Shown piece after piece: positions 54,425-63,935 of a stretch of 64,000 nucleotides of DNA (position 1 is its first letter; each line of letters opens with the position of its first letter). Below the pieces are notes generated by a model that searched no databases, was not told where the DNA came from, and saw nothing but the letters and a program-made list of their open reading frames with translations. This DNA is from CAITWD01 sp963842065 (GTDB lineage: Bacteria; Actinomycetota; Thermoleophilia; Miltoncostaeales; Miltoncostaeaceae), in contig CAWJEW010000002.1 in assembly GCA_963842065.1 (NCBI GenBank), positions 62,001 to 126,000 of the forward strand. Reading direction: 5' to 3'. A program made the position numbers and the translations under genes.

Positions 54425-55261
54425 CTACGGCAGGATGCGAATGATGCGCTCCATGCCGAGTTGGGTGTGCTGGCGCCCATCCTGGGTGTCCATGAGACAC
54501 ACGATGATCCAGACGCCAGGGTGCTGGGTGATCGTCATCTGCTGATACGCATCCGTGGACAAGCCCCCGTCGAATGCGAACGGCGGTCCGAGAAGGAGCG
54601 AGTGCGGAACCTTCTTCCCCGCCAGCAGTAGCTTCACGATCTGATGCCCGACGGCAAGGCTGCGGACCTGTGAGCCGAAGACCATGTGGACCAGGAAGCC
54701 TCTGTTGATGAACCGGACCAGCTCGCCGTCATGTAGCACGCCGGCGCCGCGGAACGCGAAGTCGATCGTGCTGATCGTTCCCTGCGGTGTCGGCAGGGCG
54801 GCCGGGATTGGCGGCTCGGGTGATCGTGAACGCCGTCTGGTCCACTGCGGCGACGGCGGTGTCGAAGGCGACGTACTGCCCGGGCGCCAGGGTGGTCTGG
54901 GCCTCGCTGACCCCCCGGTTGGCCTGGGCGTCGAACACGATCGATCCGTAGGGGGTAATTTGGTTGGGATCGAAGGTCGGGCTGTCGACGACCGCGTATA
55001 CCTGGCAGGTGTCACGCCCGGGTGCAGGCGAATCAGTATCGGGTTGCCGTGGGTCTCCACGGTGGTCGTCGTGACGATGTTCACGCCCCCGGATTGCAGC
55101 GCGCCGCCCACCGTGATGGTCTTCCCGTTGAGGGCGATCGTGATCTTCGGCAGGCTGGACGTCGGGGTTGCGCTGGCGACGACGGCCAGGCCGCTCCCGG
55201 CCGCAACGGCGACCGCGCCGGTGACGGCAAGGGCTGCGAGGCGCCGAGAGATGCGTGCCAC
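54425..55261 (-). CDS. Secreted cupredoxin-like protein with two compensating frame breaks
   Basis: ATG 55261, signal peptide RRLAALAVTGAVAVAAGSGL, then a beta domain. The frame breaks near 55012 and returns near 54810; the middle part (CQVYAVVDSPTFDPNQITPY) is in another frame. The C-terminal cupredoxin region has FINRGFLVHMVFG and, near the end, C-x9-H-x4-M in VCLMDTQDGRQHTQLGM, fitting type-1 copper ligands. Restored length about 278 residues. Either recently damaged or affected by sequence error. Confidence 0.72.
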   Translation of the reverse strand: MARISRRLAALAVTGAVAVAAGSGLAVVASATPTSSLPKITIALNGKTITVGGALQSGGVNIVTTTTVETHGNPILIRLHPGVTPARYTRSSTARPSIPTKLPPTDRSCSTPRPTGGSARPRPPWRPGSTSPSTPPSPQWTRRRSRSPEPPIPAALPTPQGTISTIDFAFRGAGVLHDGELVRFINRGFLVHMVFGSQVRSLAVGHQIVKLLLAGKKVPHSLLLGPPFAFDGGLSTDAYQQMTITQHPGVWIIVCLMDTQDGRQHTQLGMERIIRILP

Positions 55262-55380
55262 GTCTGCTCCTCGTGTCGGGGAAGTGCCCTGGCGGTCTGC
55301 CGCCAGACACGCTTGGAGCGACGCTTCCCGCGTATGTAACGTTTGTAACGTCCATCCCTACACCTACTGACGAAGTGCGG

Positions 55381-55647
55381 TCAAGGGGCGCCTGGGGCCT
55401 CCCAGAGCAACGTCACGCCGGGCGACGACGTCGACTCCGCCTCGTGGCTGAACCGACTGCAGGCCCACACTGCACGCCCCTTCGGTCCGCGCATCGGGAC
55501 GGTCTCGACCGTCCCGATCAGCTTCCCCAGGCCCTCGTGATCGGTCGCCACGTGAGGTGGCGAGGCGCCCGCGTCAACGGCCTCGCGCTGGGTCATCATG
55601 TCGGCGACGCCACGGTGGGAGCGGTTGGCGGATGCCCCGTATCCCAA
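55381..55647 (-). CDS. Hypothetical protein or fragment
   Basis: Up to 88 residues; inner ATG near 55600. EGLGKLIGTVETVPMRGPKG, then WACSRFSHEAESTSS is plausible protein but matches nothing I recognise. It lies between the cupredoxin gene and scar E. Confidence 0.35.
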   Translation of the reverse strand: MGYGASANRSHRGVADMMTQREAVDAGASPPHVATDHEGLGKLIGTVETVPMRGPKGRAVWACSRFSHEAESTSSPGVTLLWEAPGAP

Positions 55648-55788
55648 CTGCTCTTAGGTCCGTACGGTTCGGAACGCGCCCAACGCCGGAGCGCGCGACT
55701 GCTCAGGGGGCGAAACTCGGGCACGAGTGCGCGCGAGGTCCCATCCGCGCAAACAAAAAATCCCTGGTTTAGCAGGACTTTGATGACG

Positions 55789-55934
55789 AGCGGGGACAGA
55801 GTTCGACCCTGCGAGCTTCGGGTTATGAGACGCCATGATCTCGGTGATGTGAGGCCAGCACCGCGTGTTTCGGCTGTGTGCGATCGGCTGAGATCACGCC
55901 GGGTCACCTCAGGTAGCCCAGGCTTGGGCATCGG
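55789..55934 (-). repeat. Scar E: tRNA-Met(CAT) 3' half plus shared tail
   Basis: Reverse complement reads CTCATAACCCGAAGCTCGCA, the intact CAT anticodon loop and 3' stem of elongator tRNA-Met, then a mutated T-arm. Right of the loop it continues with the shared tail (CTCGGTGATGTGAGGCCAGC...). An A-run flanks it on the left (55752-55760). Confidence 0.65.
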
Positions 55935-56343
55935 TGCGGGAGATCCTGGTTCGCCACGTGGCTCGCTCGTGGCCCGTCCACCGGCGACCCGCCGACAGCG
56001 ATCTGGACCCGCGCGATGGCCTGTCCGGCGTCGGCGCTGGCGATCGCCCGGTCGGCCGAGGTTCCGCGATTCCGATCCAAGGCCGGTGGGCACTCAAGGC
56101 CAATCGAGACGCTGAACGTCTTCGTCCACCGCCCGCGTCACCCCCAGACGCGCCTCGAACGACGTGTCGCATGGCCCCGCGTCGAGGAATCGCCACTCGT
56201 TTCCAGCGGCGCCCCCCGGGGGCCTCGAGTCCGAGTGTCCCGTGCTCCACAGCTCACGCGTACAGCCTGTCTGGTGTGGTTCACGCTCAGGAAGTTGCGG
56301 GTGCCCGCACGTCGCGGGGACGACGTGTCGGGAGGGCTGGCGC
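55935..56343. other. Intergenic, no gene recognised
   Basis: About 400 nt between scar E and the histidine-kinase stop. Nothing recognised. Confidence 0.3.
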
Positions 56344-57663
56344 TCAGGCCGCCCGCGCGGCGTCGACCGGTCGCCCATTCGCGGGAAACCGCAGCTCAGC
56401 GTCCGTGCCGCCTCCGTTTGCGTCGATCAACTCGATGCTCGCGTTGTGTCGCTGCGCGAGGACGCGCGCAATCGCAAGTCCCAACCCGCTTCCCGGGGTG
56501 CCCGTGGCGGCGGAGCCCCGTGCGAACCGCGCGAACACAGTTGCGTGATCGGCCGACGTCAGGCCGGGACCGTAGTCGCGGATCCGGACGGTGGCCGCGC
56601 CCTGGGGATCGGTCGTGACCGTCAGGTCGACCGGCTGGTCTCCGGGGCTGTACTTGACCGCGTTGTCAAGCAGTACCAGGAGGAGCTCACGCAGGCGATT
56701 GGCCTCGCCCCAAACAGTTGCCGGCACGGCCGCCGTGCGGATGGCTCGGTCGGGATAGACGGTCTGGATCTCGGCGCTGGCCTCTTGTGCAACGAGATCG
56801 ACGCGCACCGGGGCGCGGAGCGGGGCTGAGGCACCCGGCTCGGCGAGCTCGAGAAGATCGCGAAGGGTCAGTGCGAGCCGGTGGCTCTCGCGCTCGATGA
56901 CCGACGCTGACGCCTGCGCTTGGGCGACGTCGTTGCGCCCGAGCACGCGCGAGAGGATGCGGGCGTGGCCTTCGATTGCCATGACCGGCGTCTTGAGTTC
57001 GTGGGACGCGTCTGCAACGAACTGTTCCTGCTCCTCCGACGCGATCTGTGCGCGCGCAAGCAATCGGTTGAACGCCCGGGCCAGGCGCCCGAGCTCGTCA
57101 TTGCGACCCTCGGGCAAGCGTCGATCGAGCTCGTGGCCGGGGATGCGGTCGGCCTCCTCGCGCATGCGCTCCACGGGGCCCAGCGCCCGTGACGCGAGCA
57201 CCGCGCCGGCGATCGCCGCCAGGACGACGGCGGCGAGATCCACGAAGATGAGCGTCCTGCGGAGCGTCGCGAGGGCGCTCTGCGTTTGCGCCGTGCCGTG
57301 CAACACGATCGCGCGACCGCCGCTCGGAATGGCCGCCGACGCCGTGACATCTCCGCCGGAGGTCGCCTGGGCGATGTACGCGCGCACCTGCGGGAGCGTC
57401 GAACCCGGCGCGCGATACGACTGGGCGTCGACATGTCCTGCCGGGGTGATCAGCCAAATGGCGTCGCCCGGGCCCGCGATGCGGTCGAGCGCGATTTCGG
57501 CCGTCTCGGCGAGCGCCGCCGCCGTCGCCAGCGTCGCTGCGTCGCGTCGATCCTGCTCGGCGAGGCGGTTCTGGACGATCGCATACGTGATCGCGGAACT
57601 CAGCGCGCCGAGCAGTGCGAGGGTCACGACGAACAGCAGCGTGAGCCGGATGCGAAAGGTCAC
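56344..57663 (-). CDS. Sensor histidine kinase
   Basis: 439 residues. First helix about 8-30, an extracytoplasmic sensor of about 105 residues, second helix about 137-157, HAMP, then HisKA with His221 in DASHELKTP. The HATPase domain has N, G1 and G2 boxes (DNAVKYSP, IRDYGPGL, GSGLGLAI). It is second in a two-gene operon; its ATG overlaps the response-regulator stop by 4 nt. Likely controls the divergent peptide-synthetase locus. Confidence 0.94.
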   Translation of the reverse strand: MTFRIRLTLLFVVTLALLGALSSAITYAIVQNRLAEQDRRDAATLATAAALAETAEIALDRIAGPGDAIWLITPAGHVDAQSYRAPGSTLPQVRAYIAQATSGGDVTASAAIPSGGRAIVLHGTAQTQSALATLRRTLIFVDLAAVVLAAIAGAVLASRALGPVERMREEADRIPGHELDRRLPEGRNDELGRLARAFNRLLARAQIASEEQEQFVADASHELKTPVMAIEGHARILSRVLGRNDVAQAQASASVIERESHRLALTLRDLLELAEPGASAPLRAPVRVDLVAQEASAEIQTVYPDRAIRTAAVPATVWGEANRLRELLLVLLDNAVKYSPGDQPVDLTVTTDPQGAATVRIRDYGPGLTSADHATVFARFARGSAATGTPGSGLGLAIARVLAQRHNASIELIDANGGGTDAELRFPANGRPVDAARAA

Positions 57664-58334
57664 TTGCGCGTCGTGTAGCCGATACCCCGGACCGTGCGGA
57701 TGAGCGAATCGCCGGGCGCGTCCAGCTTCTTGCGCAGCGCAGACACGAAGAAGTCGATGACCTTGGTGCGACCCGGATAGCTGTACCCCCAGACGCCTTC
57801 GTAGATCTGTTCGCGGGTGAACACACGGCCGGGCGCGGTCATGAGGAACGCGAGCAGGTCGAACTCCCGTGCCGACAACTCGACGCCGCGGTCGTCGACG
57901 AACACCTCGCGTGTGTCCGTGTTGAGGCGAACCTGCCCGGACTCGAGCCAGGTCGCGCCGCTCGTCCGGCGGGTGAGCGCGCGCATGCGTGCGAGCAGTT
58001 CCTCGACCGCAAATGGCTTCGCCAAGTAGTCGTCGGCGCCGCTGTCCAACCCGATGACCCGATCTCCGATCCGGTCCAGGGCGGTGAGCATGATCACGGG
58101 GGCCTCGTATCCGTCGCGGCGGATCTGGCGGCAGACGGTGAGGCCGTCGACGTCCGGCAGTCGCACGTCGAGGAGTACCAGATCGGGGGGCTGTGCGTTC
58201 ACCGCGTCAATCGCGGCTCGGCCCGAATCCGTCCGCGAGACCGCGTAACCGGCCTCAGTCAATTCGATTTCGATCAGCGACCCGATCGACGGGTCGTCCT
58301 CGACCACGAGCACCCGCTTTCCGTACTCGGCCAT
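57660..58334 (-). CDS. OmpR/PhoB-type response regulator
   Basis: 224 residues from ATG 58334. Receiver domain with VLVVEDDPS, phospho-acceptor Asp56 (LVLLDVRLP) and the Lys in YLAKPF. The winged helix at about 130-222 is LSAREFDLLAFLMTAPGRVF to VRGIGYTTRK. First gene of the two-component operon, divergent from the NRPS with 457 nt between. Confidence 0.94.
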   Translation of the reverse strand: MAEYGKRVLVVEDDPSIGSLIEIELTEAGYAVSRTDSGRAAIDAVNAQPPDLVLLDVRLPDVDGLTVCRQIRRDGYEAPVIMLTALDRIGDRVIGLDSGADDYLAKPFAVEELLARMRALTRRTSGATWLESGQVRLNTDTREVFVDDRGVELSAREFDLLAFLMTAPGRVFTREQIYEGVWGYSYPGRTKVIDFFVSALRKKLDAPGDSLIRTVRGIGYTTRK

Positions 58335-58791
58335 GCCGTCAGCATAGGACGCGTTCTGGCCGCTCCGGCCGAGTGCCGGTTTTGTTGCCAGGGTCAGCAC
58401 GGGGATCGGGTGGGCCTGATGCCCGCGTGTCCGATCGGTGATCTGCTGGGTGAAGTATCGGATGGTGTGCTCCCGACGCCTGTGGACGTCTCGCACGCTA
58501 CGCGTTGCACGTAAGTGCCTGGCGAGTCTCGTCAAGAATGTGTCGAGGCGCCGAGCCCTGCATCAGCCGCGCTCGTCGCCTCCGACCACGACCCGCGGGA
58601 CGCCTCAACAAATCCTTACCTGTGCGTGCCGCGAATCCTTACCTGTGCACGCCGCGGACTTACGGTGCCCTCCTACGGTGGTTCGGGATCGGTGGAGACG
58701 TCTGAGCGCGTCGGTGCCTCGCCGTCGCCATCGGCATAGGCCCTTCGATCAGGCGCGGTGCGACCGCGACGACCCGTACGTGGAGGAATCT
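58335..58791. other. Divergent regulatory region
   Basis: 457 nt shared by the two-component operon and the NRPS operon. It contains the phased direct repeats at 58611-58664. GGAGG at 58782-58786 is the NRPS ribosome-binding site. Confidence 0.5.
58611..58664. promoter_or_regulatory. Phased direct repeats, candidate response-regulator sites
   Basis: AATCCTTACCTGTGC occurs at 58611 and 58634, each followed by a CCGCG; a third partial copy, CTTACGGTG, starts at 58659. The CTTACC cores are 23 and 21 bp apart, about two helical turns, as is typical for OmpR/PhoB dimers binding on one face. They lie 130-180 bp before the NRPS start, in the region between the divergent operons. Confidence 0.5.
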
Positions 58792-61700
58792 GTGAAGCTC
58801 TCGAGCCACAACGACACGCTGTTGGGCGCGCCGATCGCGCCGGCCACGGACGCCGCAACCCGCACGCGGACGCTCGTCGACGTCTTCACCGAGACTGTGT
58901 CGCGGTGCGGCGACCGAGTCGCTCTCGACGCCGCGGGGCGCGGCGTGACGTACCGCGAGTTGGCGCGACGTGTCGAGGCGGTCGCTGCACGACTGCATGC
59001 GACGGGCATCGGGGCCGGGGACCGCGTGGGGATCCATATCTCCAGCGGGACCGGCGACCTGTACGTCGGCATCCTCGGCGTCCTTAGCTCCGGCGCAGCC
59101 TACGTGCCTGTCGACGTCGATGACCCGCCTGCGCGGGCCAAGGCCATCTGGACGGGGGCGGACGTTTGCGCCATCGTCGAGGACGGGCTCCGGATCACCC
59201 AACGCCACGCCCCCAAAGGAGCCGTCCGGTCTCCGACTGCCGCCGACGATGCATGGGTGATCTTCACCTCCGGCTCGACGGGGGCGCCCAAGGCGGTCGC
59301 GGTGACGCACGCCTCCGCGGCGGCGTTTGTCGATGCCGAAACCCGCCTCTGGACGGTCCATGAGACTGACCGGGTCCTCGCAGGCTTATCTGTGGGGTTC
59401 GATGCCAGCTGTGAGGAGATGTGGCTGGCCTGGCGGGCTGGAGCCGCCCTCGTGCCTGCGCCCCGAACCGTCGTGCGCTCGGGGGCGGACCTCGGGCCGT
59501 GGTTGGCCGGCCACCGGATCACCGTGGTGTCGACCGTACCGACGCTCGCGAGCATGTGGGCCGACGACGTCATCGAAGGTGTGCGCCTCCTGATTCTCGG
59601 CGGCGAGGCACTTCCGACGGACCTTGCATGGCGACTCTCCGAGCGCGTCGAGGTTTGGAACACGTACGGTCCAACGGAGGCGACGGTGGTCAGCACCGCC
59701 TCGCGGGTCTCCCCGGGCGTGCCGGTGCTCATCGGGCTGCCACTCGACGGGTGGGAGGTCGCGGTCGTCGATGAGCACGACGAGCCAGTCTCGTTCGGGC
59801 AACCAGGTGAGCTCGTTATCGCCGGCGTCGGGCTTGGTCGGTACCTCGACCCAGAGCTGGACCGCGAGCGCTACGCGCCGCTGAGGGCATGCGGTTGGGC
59901 ACGTGCGTACCGCAGCGGGGACATCGTGCGGGAGTGGCCGGATGGATACGAGTTCGTCGGCCGCATCGACGATCAGGTCAAGGTCGCCGGCCGGCGCATC
60001 GAGCTCGGCGAGATCGAGTCGCAGCTGCGTGCGACGGACGGGGTGACCGGCGCTGCCGTTGCCGTCCAAACCACCGCCGCGGGCAACGACGTGCTCGTCG
60101 GCTACGTCACGGGCGCGATCGTCCCCACGGACATTCGGGCTGCGCTGTCGGCTCGCCTTCCCGAGGGTCTCGTTCCGCTCATCGTCGTGCTCGATGACCT
60201 GCCGGTCGCCAGCTCGGGCAAGTTGGCGCGCAAGGAGCTTCCGTGGCCGCCGCCTGCGGGCACCGAAGCGCGCGCGACCGGCGGGGCATCTGCCTCAGCG
60301 GGCCGGTCACCCGATGGGACGGCGGCCTGGCTCGCTGGGCTGTGGGCGGAGCAACTCGGCAGCGCGCCCACGTCGACTGAGGACGACTTTTTCGCGCTGG
60401 GCGGCAGCTCCGTCGCGGCGGCGAAGCTCGTGTCGGCCGTTCGGGCCCGGTATCCGGCCGTGAGCGTCGGCGACGTCTACCACTACCGCCGACTCGGTGC
60501 GCTCGCTGAGCGGCTAGACCGAATCGCCGCCCATGACGTCTCGTCGGAGACCAGGACGGGCGTGGGCCGGTACCGGTGGACGCTCGTGCAGGCGCTCGGC
60601 GCGGTTGCGCTCTTGGCCCTCGGCGCGATGGAGTGGGTGTTCGGCTTGCTGGTCGTTGACCGCTGGGATGGCACCGGCGTCGGAGCACACCTTTCCTGGG
60701 GCTGGCTCGTCGTCGCGTGGATCGGGCTGTTCAGCACCCCTGGTGGCGTCGCGATTGTCCTCGTTGCGCGCAAGATCCTGCTCCGCGGACTCGAGCCCGG
60801 CCGCTACCCGCGGCGCAGCGGATTGATGTGCCGCCTCTGGATGGTCGAGCGCCTCGCGGATCGCTTTCATCTGAACCGGTTAGCCGGCACGCCGTGGGCG
60901 ATTCCCTATGCGCGCATGTGCGGCTCCGAAATCGGCACGGATGCGCGTCTTGGAACGCTGCCGCCGGTGACGGGCCTCCTGAGCGTGGGTGCGCACGCAA
61001 CGCTCGAGGGTGACGTCGATGCCTCGGGGTGGTGGATCGATGGTGACGAGGTGGTCCTCGACAAGATTCGGGTCGGCGCCGGGGCGCGCGTCGGCACGCG
61101 TGCGGCACTCATGCCGGGGGCACAGGTCGGGGTCGGCGCCGAGATTGAGCCGGGTGCCGTCGTGACCGGATACGTCCCCGAGGGCGAGCGCTGGGAAGGA
61201 GCTCCGGCGGCGTTCGCCGGAACGGCCGGCGAGAGCTGGCCGGGCGCCGGTCCTCGTCCGTCGCGACGCCGCCGCCTGTGGCGGGCAATGTACGGGGTCG
61301 GATTGGCGGTGCTCAGCGTCGTGCCGTTGATTGCGGCGCTGCCGGGGATCGTGATCGTGTCCGTGCTTGCGCCCGGCCTGCTGCACCTGCAGCTGTCGCC
61401 CGGCGCGCTCCTGGTGGCGATCCCGCTTGCCGCGTCGAGCTACATCGCCACGTATGCGCTGGTCGTCGCGCTGTTGGTGCGCGCCGTCGGGCCGATCCTG
61501 CGTCCTGGCTGGCACAGTGACGACGGCGGGGTCGCGTGGGCACTGTGGTTCAGCGAAGCCGCGATGTCTGGTTCGCGGGCAACTCTGTTCCCGGTCTACG
61601 CAAGCCTGTACGTCAAACCATGGCTGCGCCTGCTCGGGGTGCGCGTCGGTGCGCGTACCGAGGTCTCGACCGCGGTCGGGCTCAATCGGCTTGCGACGAT

Positions 61701-62662
61701 TGGCGAGACGAGCTTCCTCGCCGACGACGTGGTCTTCGCGATGGGGCGGGGACGCGGCGGATGGCTGCACCTGAATGCCATCGACGTCGGGAGCCGCACA
61801 TTTCTCGGCAACAGCGCGCTGCTTGAGAGCGGAACCGTGGTCGGTGACGACAGTTTGGTTGGCGCGCTGTCATCCTCGCCGCTGCGTCCCGGTCCCGGCA
61901 CGTCGTGGATGGGGTTGCCGGCGATCGAGTTGCCGCGCGTCCCTGATCCGGTCGATCCGACCCGCACGACGCACCCCCCGGCCGGGCTCAAGGCGATCCG
62001 TGCCACCCTTGAGATGGTGCGGATCCTGTTGCCGGCAACGGTCTCGGCGATGCTCGGGGTGGGCGTGCTCGCCTCGCTGACGGCGATCGGCGGCGCGACC
62101 GGCAGTGTTGCGGCGGTCATCGTCGCCGCGCCATTCGTGGTCGGCGTCGCAAGTGTCGCAGCCGCTGCGATCACGGTCGCGATCAAATGGATCTTGATCG
62201 GACGGTACCGTCCGGGCGATCACCCGCTCTGGTCCACGTTCATCTGGCGCGACGAGATCGTCAATACGTGTCACGAACAACTCGCCGGTGAATGGCTGCT
62301 CGGTCTGATCCTCGGGACGGCGTTCATGCCGATGTACCTCCGCGCGATGGGTGCCCGCATCGGCTCCGACGTCTGGTTCGAGACGACGTCGGTGAGTGAG
62401 TTCGATCTCGTCGACATCGCAGACGGGGCCGCGGTCAACCGCGGTGCGGTCATCGAGACGCACTTGTTCCACGATCGGTTGATGCGACTGGGGCCGTCGG
62501 CGATCCGGCGCGGAGCGACGCTCGGTCCACACAGCGCGGTATTCCCCGACACGGAGCTCGGCGACCGCTGCTCGCGTCGGCGCGCGGTCGTTTGTCATGC
62601 GCGGCGAGCATCTGCCGCCCAACACCCGCTGGCACGGCGCACCCGTCGTCGCCGCGGGATGA
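58792..62662 (+). CDS. Pls/PosA-type non-ribosomal peptide synthetase (one frame break)
   Basis: About 1290 residues from GTG 58792 (GGAGG 5 nt upstream). An adenylation domain spans about 27-480, with A3 FTSGSTG (158-164), A5 NTYGPTE and A10 Lys477. The carrier domain has DDFFALGGSSVAAAKL, with phosphopantetheine Ser540. From about 600 a large C-terminal domain with several membrane helices follows, interleaved with hexapeptide (left-handed helix) acyltransferase-like blocks such as GAGARVGTRAALMPGAQVGV. This is the poly-lysine-synthetase (Pls/PosA) architecture, with no condensation or thioesterase domain. The pocket residues are D204, A205, E208, S247, I268, G270, T291, V299, V300. The frame breaks near 62567; beyond it the protein reads RSFVMRGEHLPPNTRWHGAP and stops at 62660-62662. 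Confidence 0.88.
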
Positions 62663-63261
62663 CCGGAGCACGCGTCCACGTGCCCGGTCCCGCGCCCGTC
62701 CCGCAGGTGCGCCTCCTCGATGCGCGCGATGTGGCGGTCGACGAGGACGGGCTACGGATCTGGGCACGCGCACTCACGGAATCGGTCGCCACCTCGCGGG
62801 TCTCACGGTCATATGCGTTTCCGTACGCGCTGGTTGCCTGGCATGACCAAGCCGTCGGCATCGACATCGAGCGAGTCGGGCCGTGCTCGGTCGAGTTCGC
62901 ACAGCTGGTGTGCACGCCCTCAGAACGGGCACGTGCCGTATCGGATCGTGCGCTGGATGAACACCTGACGTCGCTGTGGTCGAGCAAAGAGGCGTTGGCC
63001 AAGGCGCTCGGCGACGCCTTGCGGTACGAACCGAGCCGCCTCGGGTCGCCAATGTACTGGCCGGACGGACGCGCAGGCGCATGGTCCGCTGCCTCCCTAC
63101 GGACCCCGACTGGGCATTTTGCGTGGTTGTGCTGGCGCGGCGTCACCCTCGTGCCGGGGGTCGGGCGTTCGCAGCACCGCGGCTCCGCATCATCTGTCCG
63201 CTCGAGTGTGCTCCGAGCTTGGACCTGCGCCACAAGCCTGCATCGGTCGCCCGCGCGCTGA
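62659..63261 (+). CDS. 4'-phosphopantetheinyl transferase (Sfp/AcpT type)
   Basis: 200 residues. GIDIE at 67-71 and WSSKEALAK at 107-115 carry the magnesium- and CoA-binding residues Asp69, Glu71 and Glu111. Its ATG overlaps the restored NRPS stop (ATGA), so the two are co-translated. It should load the arm on the synthetase Ser540. The last about 45 residues are Arg/Ser-rich and may be past the natural end. Confidence 0.88.
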   Translation: MTGARVHVPGPAPVPQVRLLDARDVAVDEDGLRIWARALTESVATSRVSRSYAFPYALVAWHDQAVGIDIERVGPCSVEFAQLVCTPSERARAVSDRALDEHLTSLWSSKEALAKALGDALRYEPSRLGSPMYWPDGRAGAWSAASLRTPTGHFAWLCWRGVTLVPGVGRSQHRGSASSVRSSVLRAWTCATSLHRSPAR

Positions 63262-63273
63262 CCACCGTCTGAC

Positions 63274-63636
63274 ATGGGTCGCTCGGGCCAGGTCTCGCCA
63301 CCAACCAAGGGACACGCGCTGGATGACGCAACGACCCGCGATCACATCCACAAACACGCGGATGCCGTCGTGCGCGGAGACATGGACACCGTCGCGGCTG
63401 ACTTCTCCGATGCGCTTCGTCCGCAGTTGCCGCAACTCGCGCAGGCCCTGCCTCAGCCGGTGACGAGCGCGGAGGTGCTCAGCGTCGATATCGGCGATCC
63501 AATCAGCGTGACCATGATCCGATACTCAGGCGAGAGTGGCGGCCTGACGATGCGCTCGGACTCGCAGGACCCGGGCGGCCAACGCCCGGTGATCGTCCAC
63601 GCCGAACCCGCAGGCTGGGGCCGCCGACCGCACTGA
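63274..63636 (+). CDS. Small SnoaL/NTF2-like protein
   Basis: Up to 120 residues. DDATTRDHIHKHADAVVRGD, then MDTVAADFSDALRP and EVLSVDIGDPISVTMIRYSG resemble an NTF2-like fold. ATG 63274 is 13 nt after the transferase gene, but AAGGGA lies 8 nt before an in-frame CTG at 63319, where homology seems to begin. Probably part of the NRPS operon; role unknown. Confidence 0.65.
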   Translation: MGRSGQVSPPTKGHALDDATTRDHIHKHADAVVRGDMDTVAADFSDALRPQLPQLAQALPQPVTSAEVLSVDIGDPISVTMIRYSGESGGLTMRSDSQDPGGQRPVIVHAEPAGWGRRPH

Positions 63637-63890
63637 GGCCGCCACGCAGGTCTGCGCCTGAACGCCAGGGGCGGGCCGCCGTCACGAGTTCCACGACGAG
63701 CGGGACATCCTCTGCTGGCAGGGCGTCTTGCGAACGGCGAGCTCACGCAGCGGAGGGAAGGACGTGATCGTCGACCGTTCGCGGAGGTCATAGCGCGCTT
63801 CCCGCACCGTCTCCCACACCGTCCTGGACCGATGCAGACCGACTGCTCGGGTCGGAGGTCTGGCACACTGCAACAAAGGGCCGCGTATGC

Positions 63891-63935
63891 GGCTGTTGCA
63901 CAAACCCCGTCGGCGGCGGGGTTTGTGCAACAGCC
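63891..63935. terminator. Strong hairpin
   Basis: Perfect 19-bp stem (63891-63909 with 63917-63935) and a 7-nt loop, followed 10 nt later by TTTTT. Rho-independent terminator about 255 nt after the last gene. The intervening 63637-63890 shows no gene I can support. Confidence 0.7.

Noticed and set aside
58438..63261. Single 1607-residue NRPS-transferase fusion
   Set aside because: Correcting one base gives a normal synthetase C-terminus and an ATGA overlap. The first ~118 residues also precede a good ribosome-binding site and GTG at 58792.
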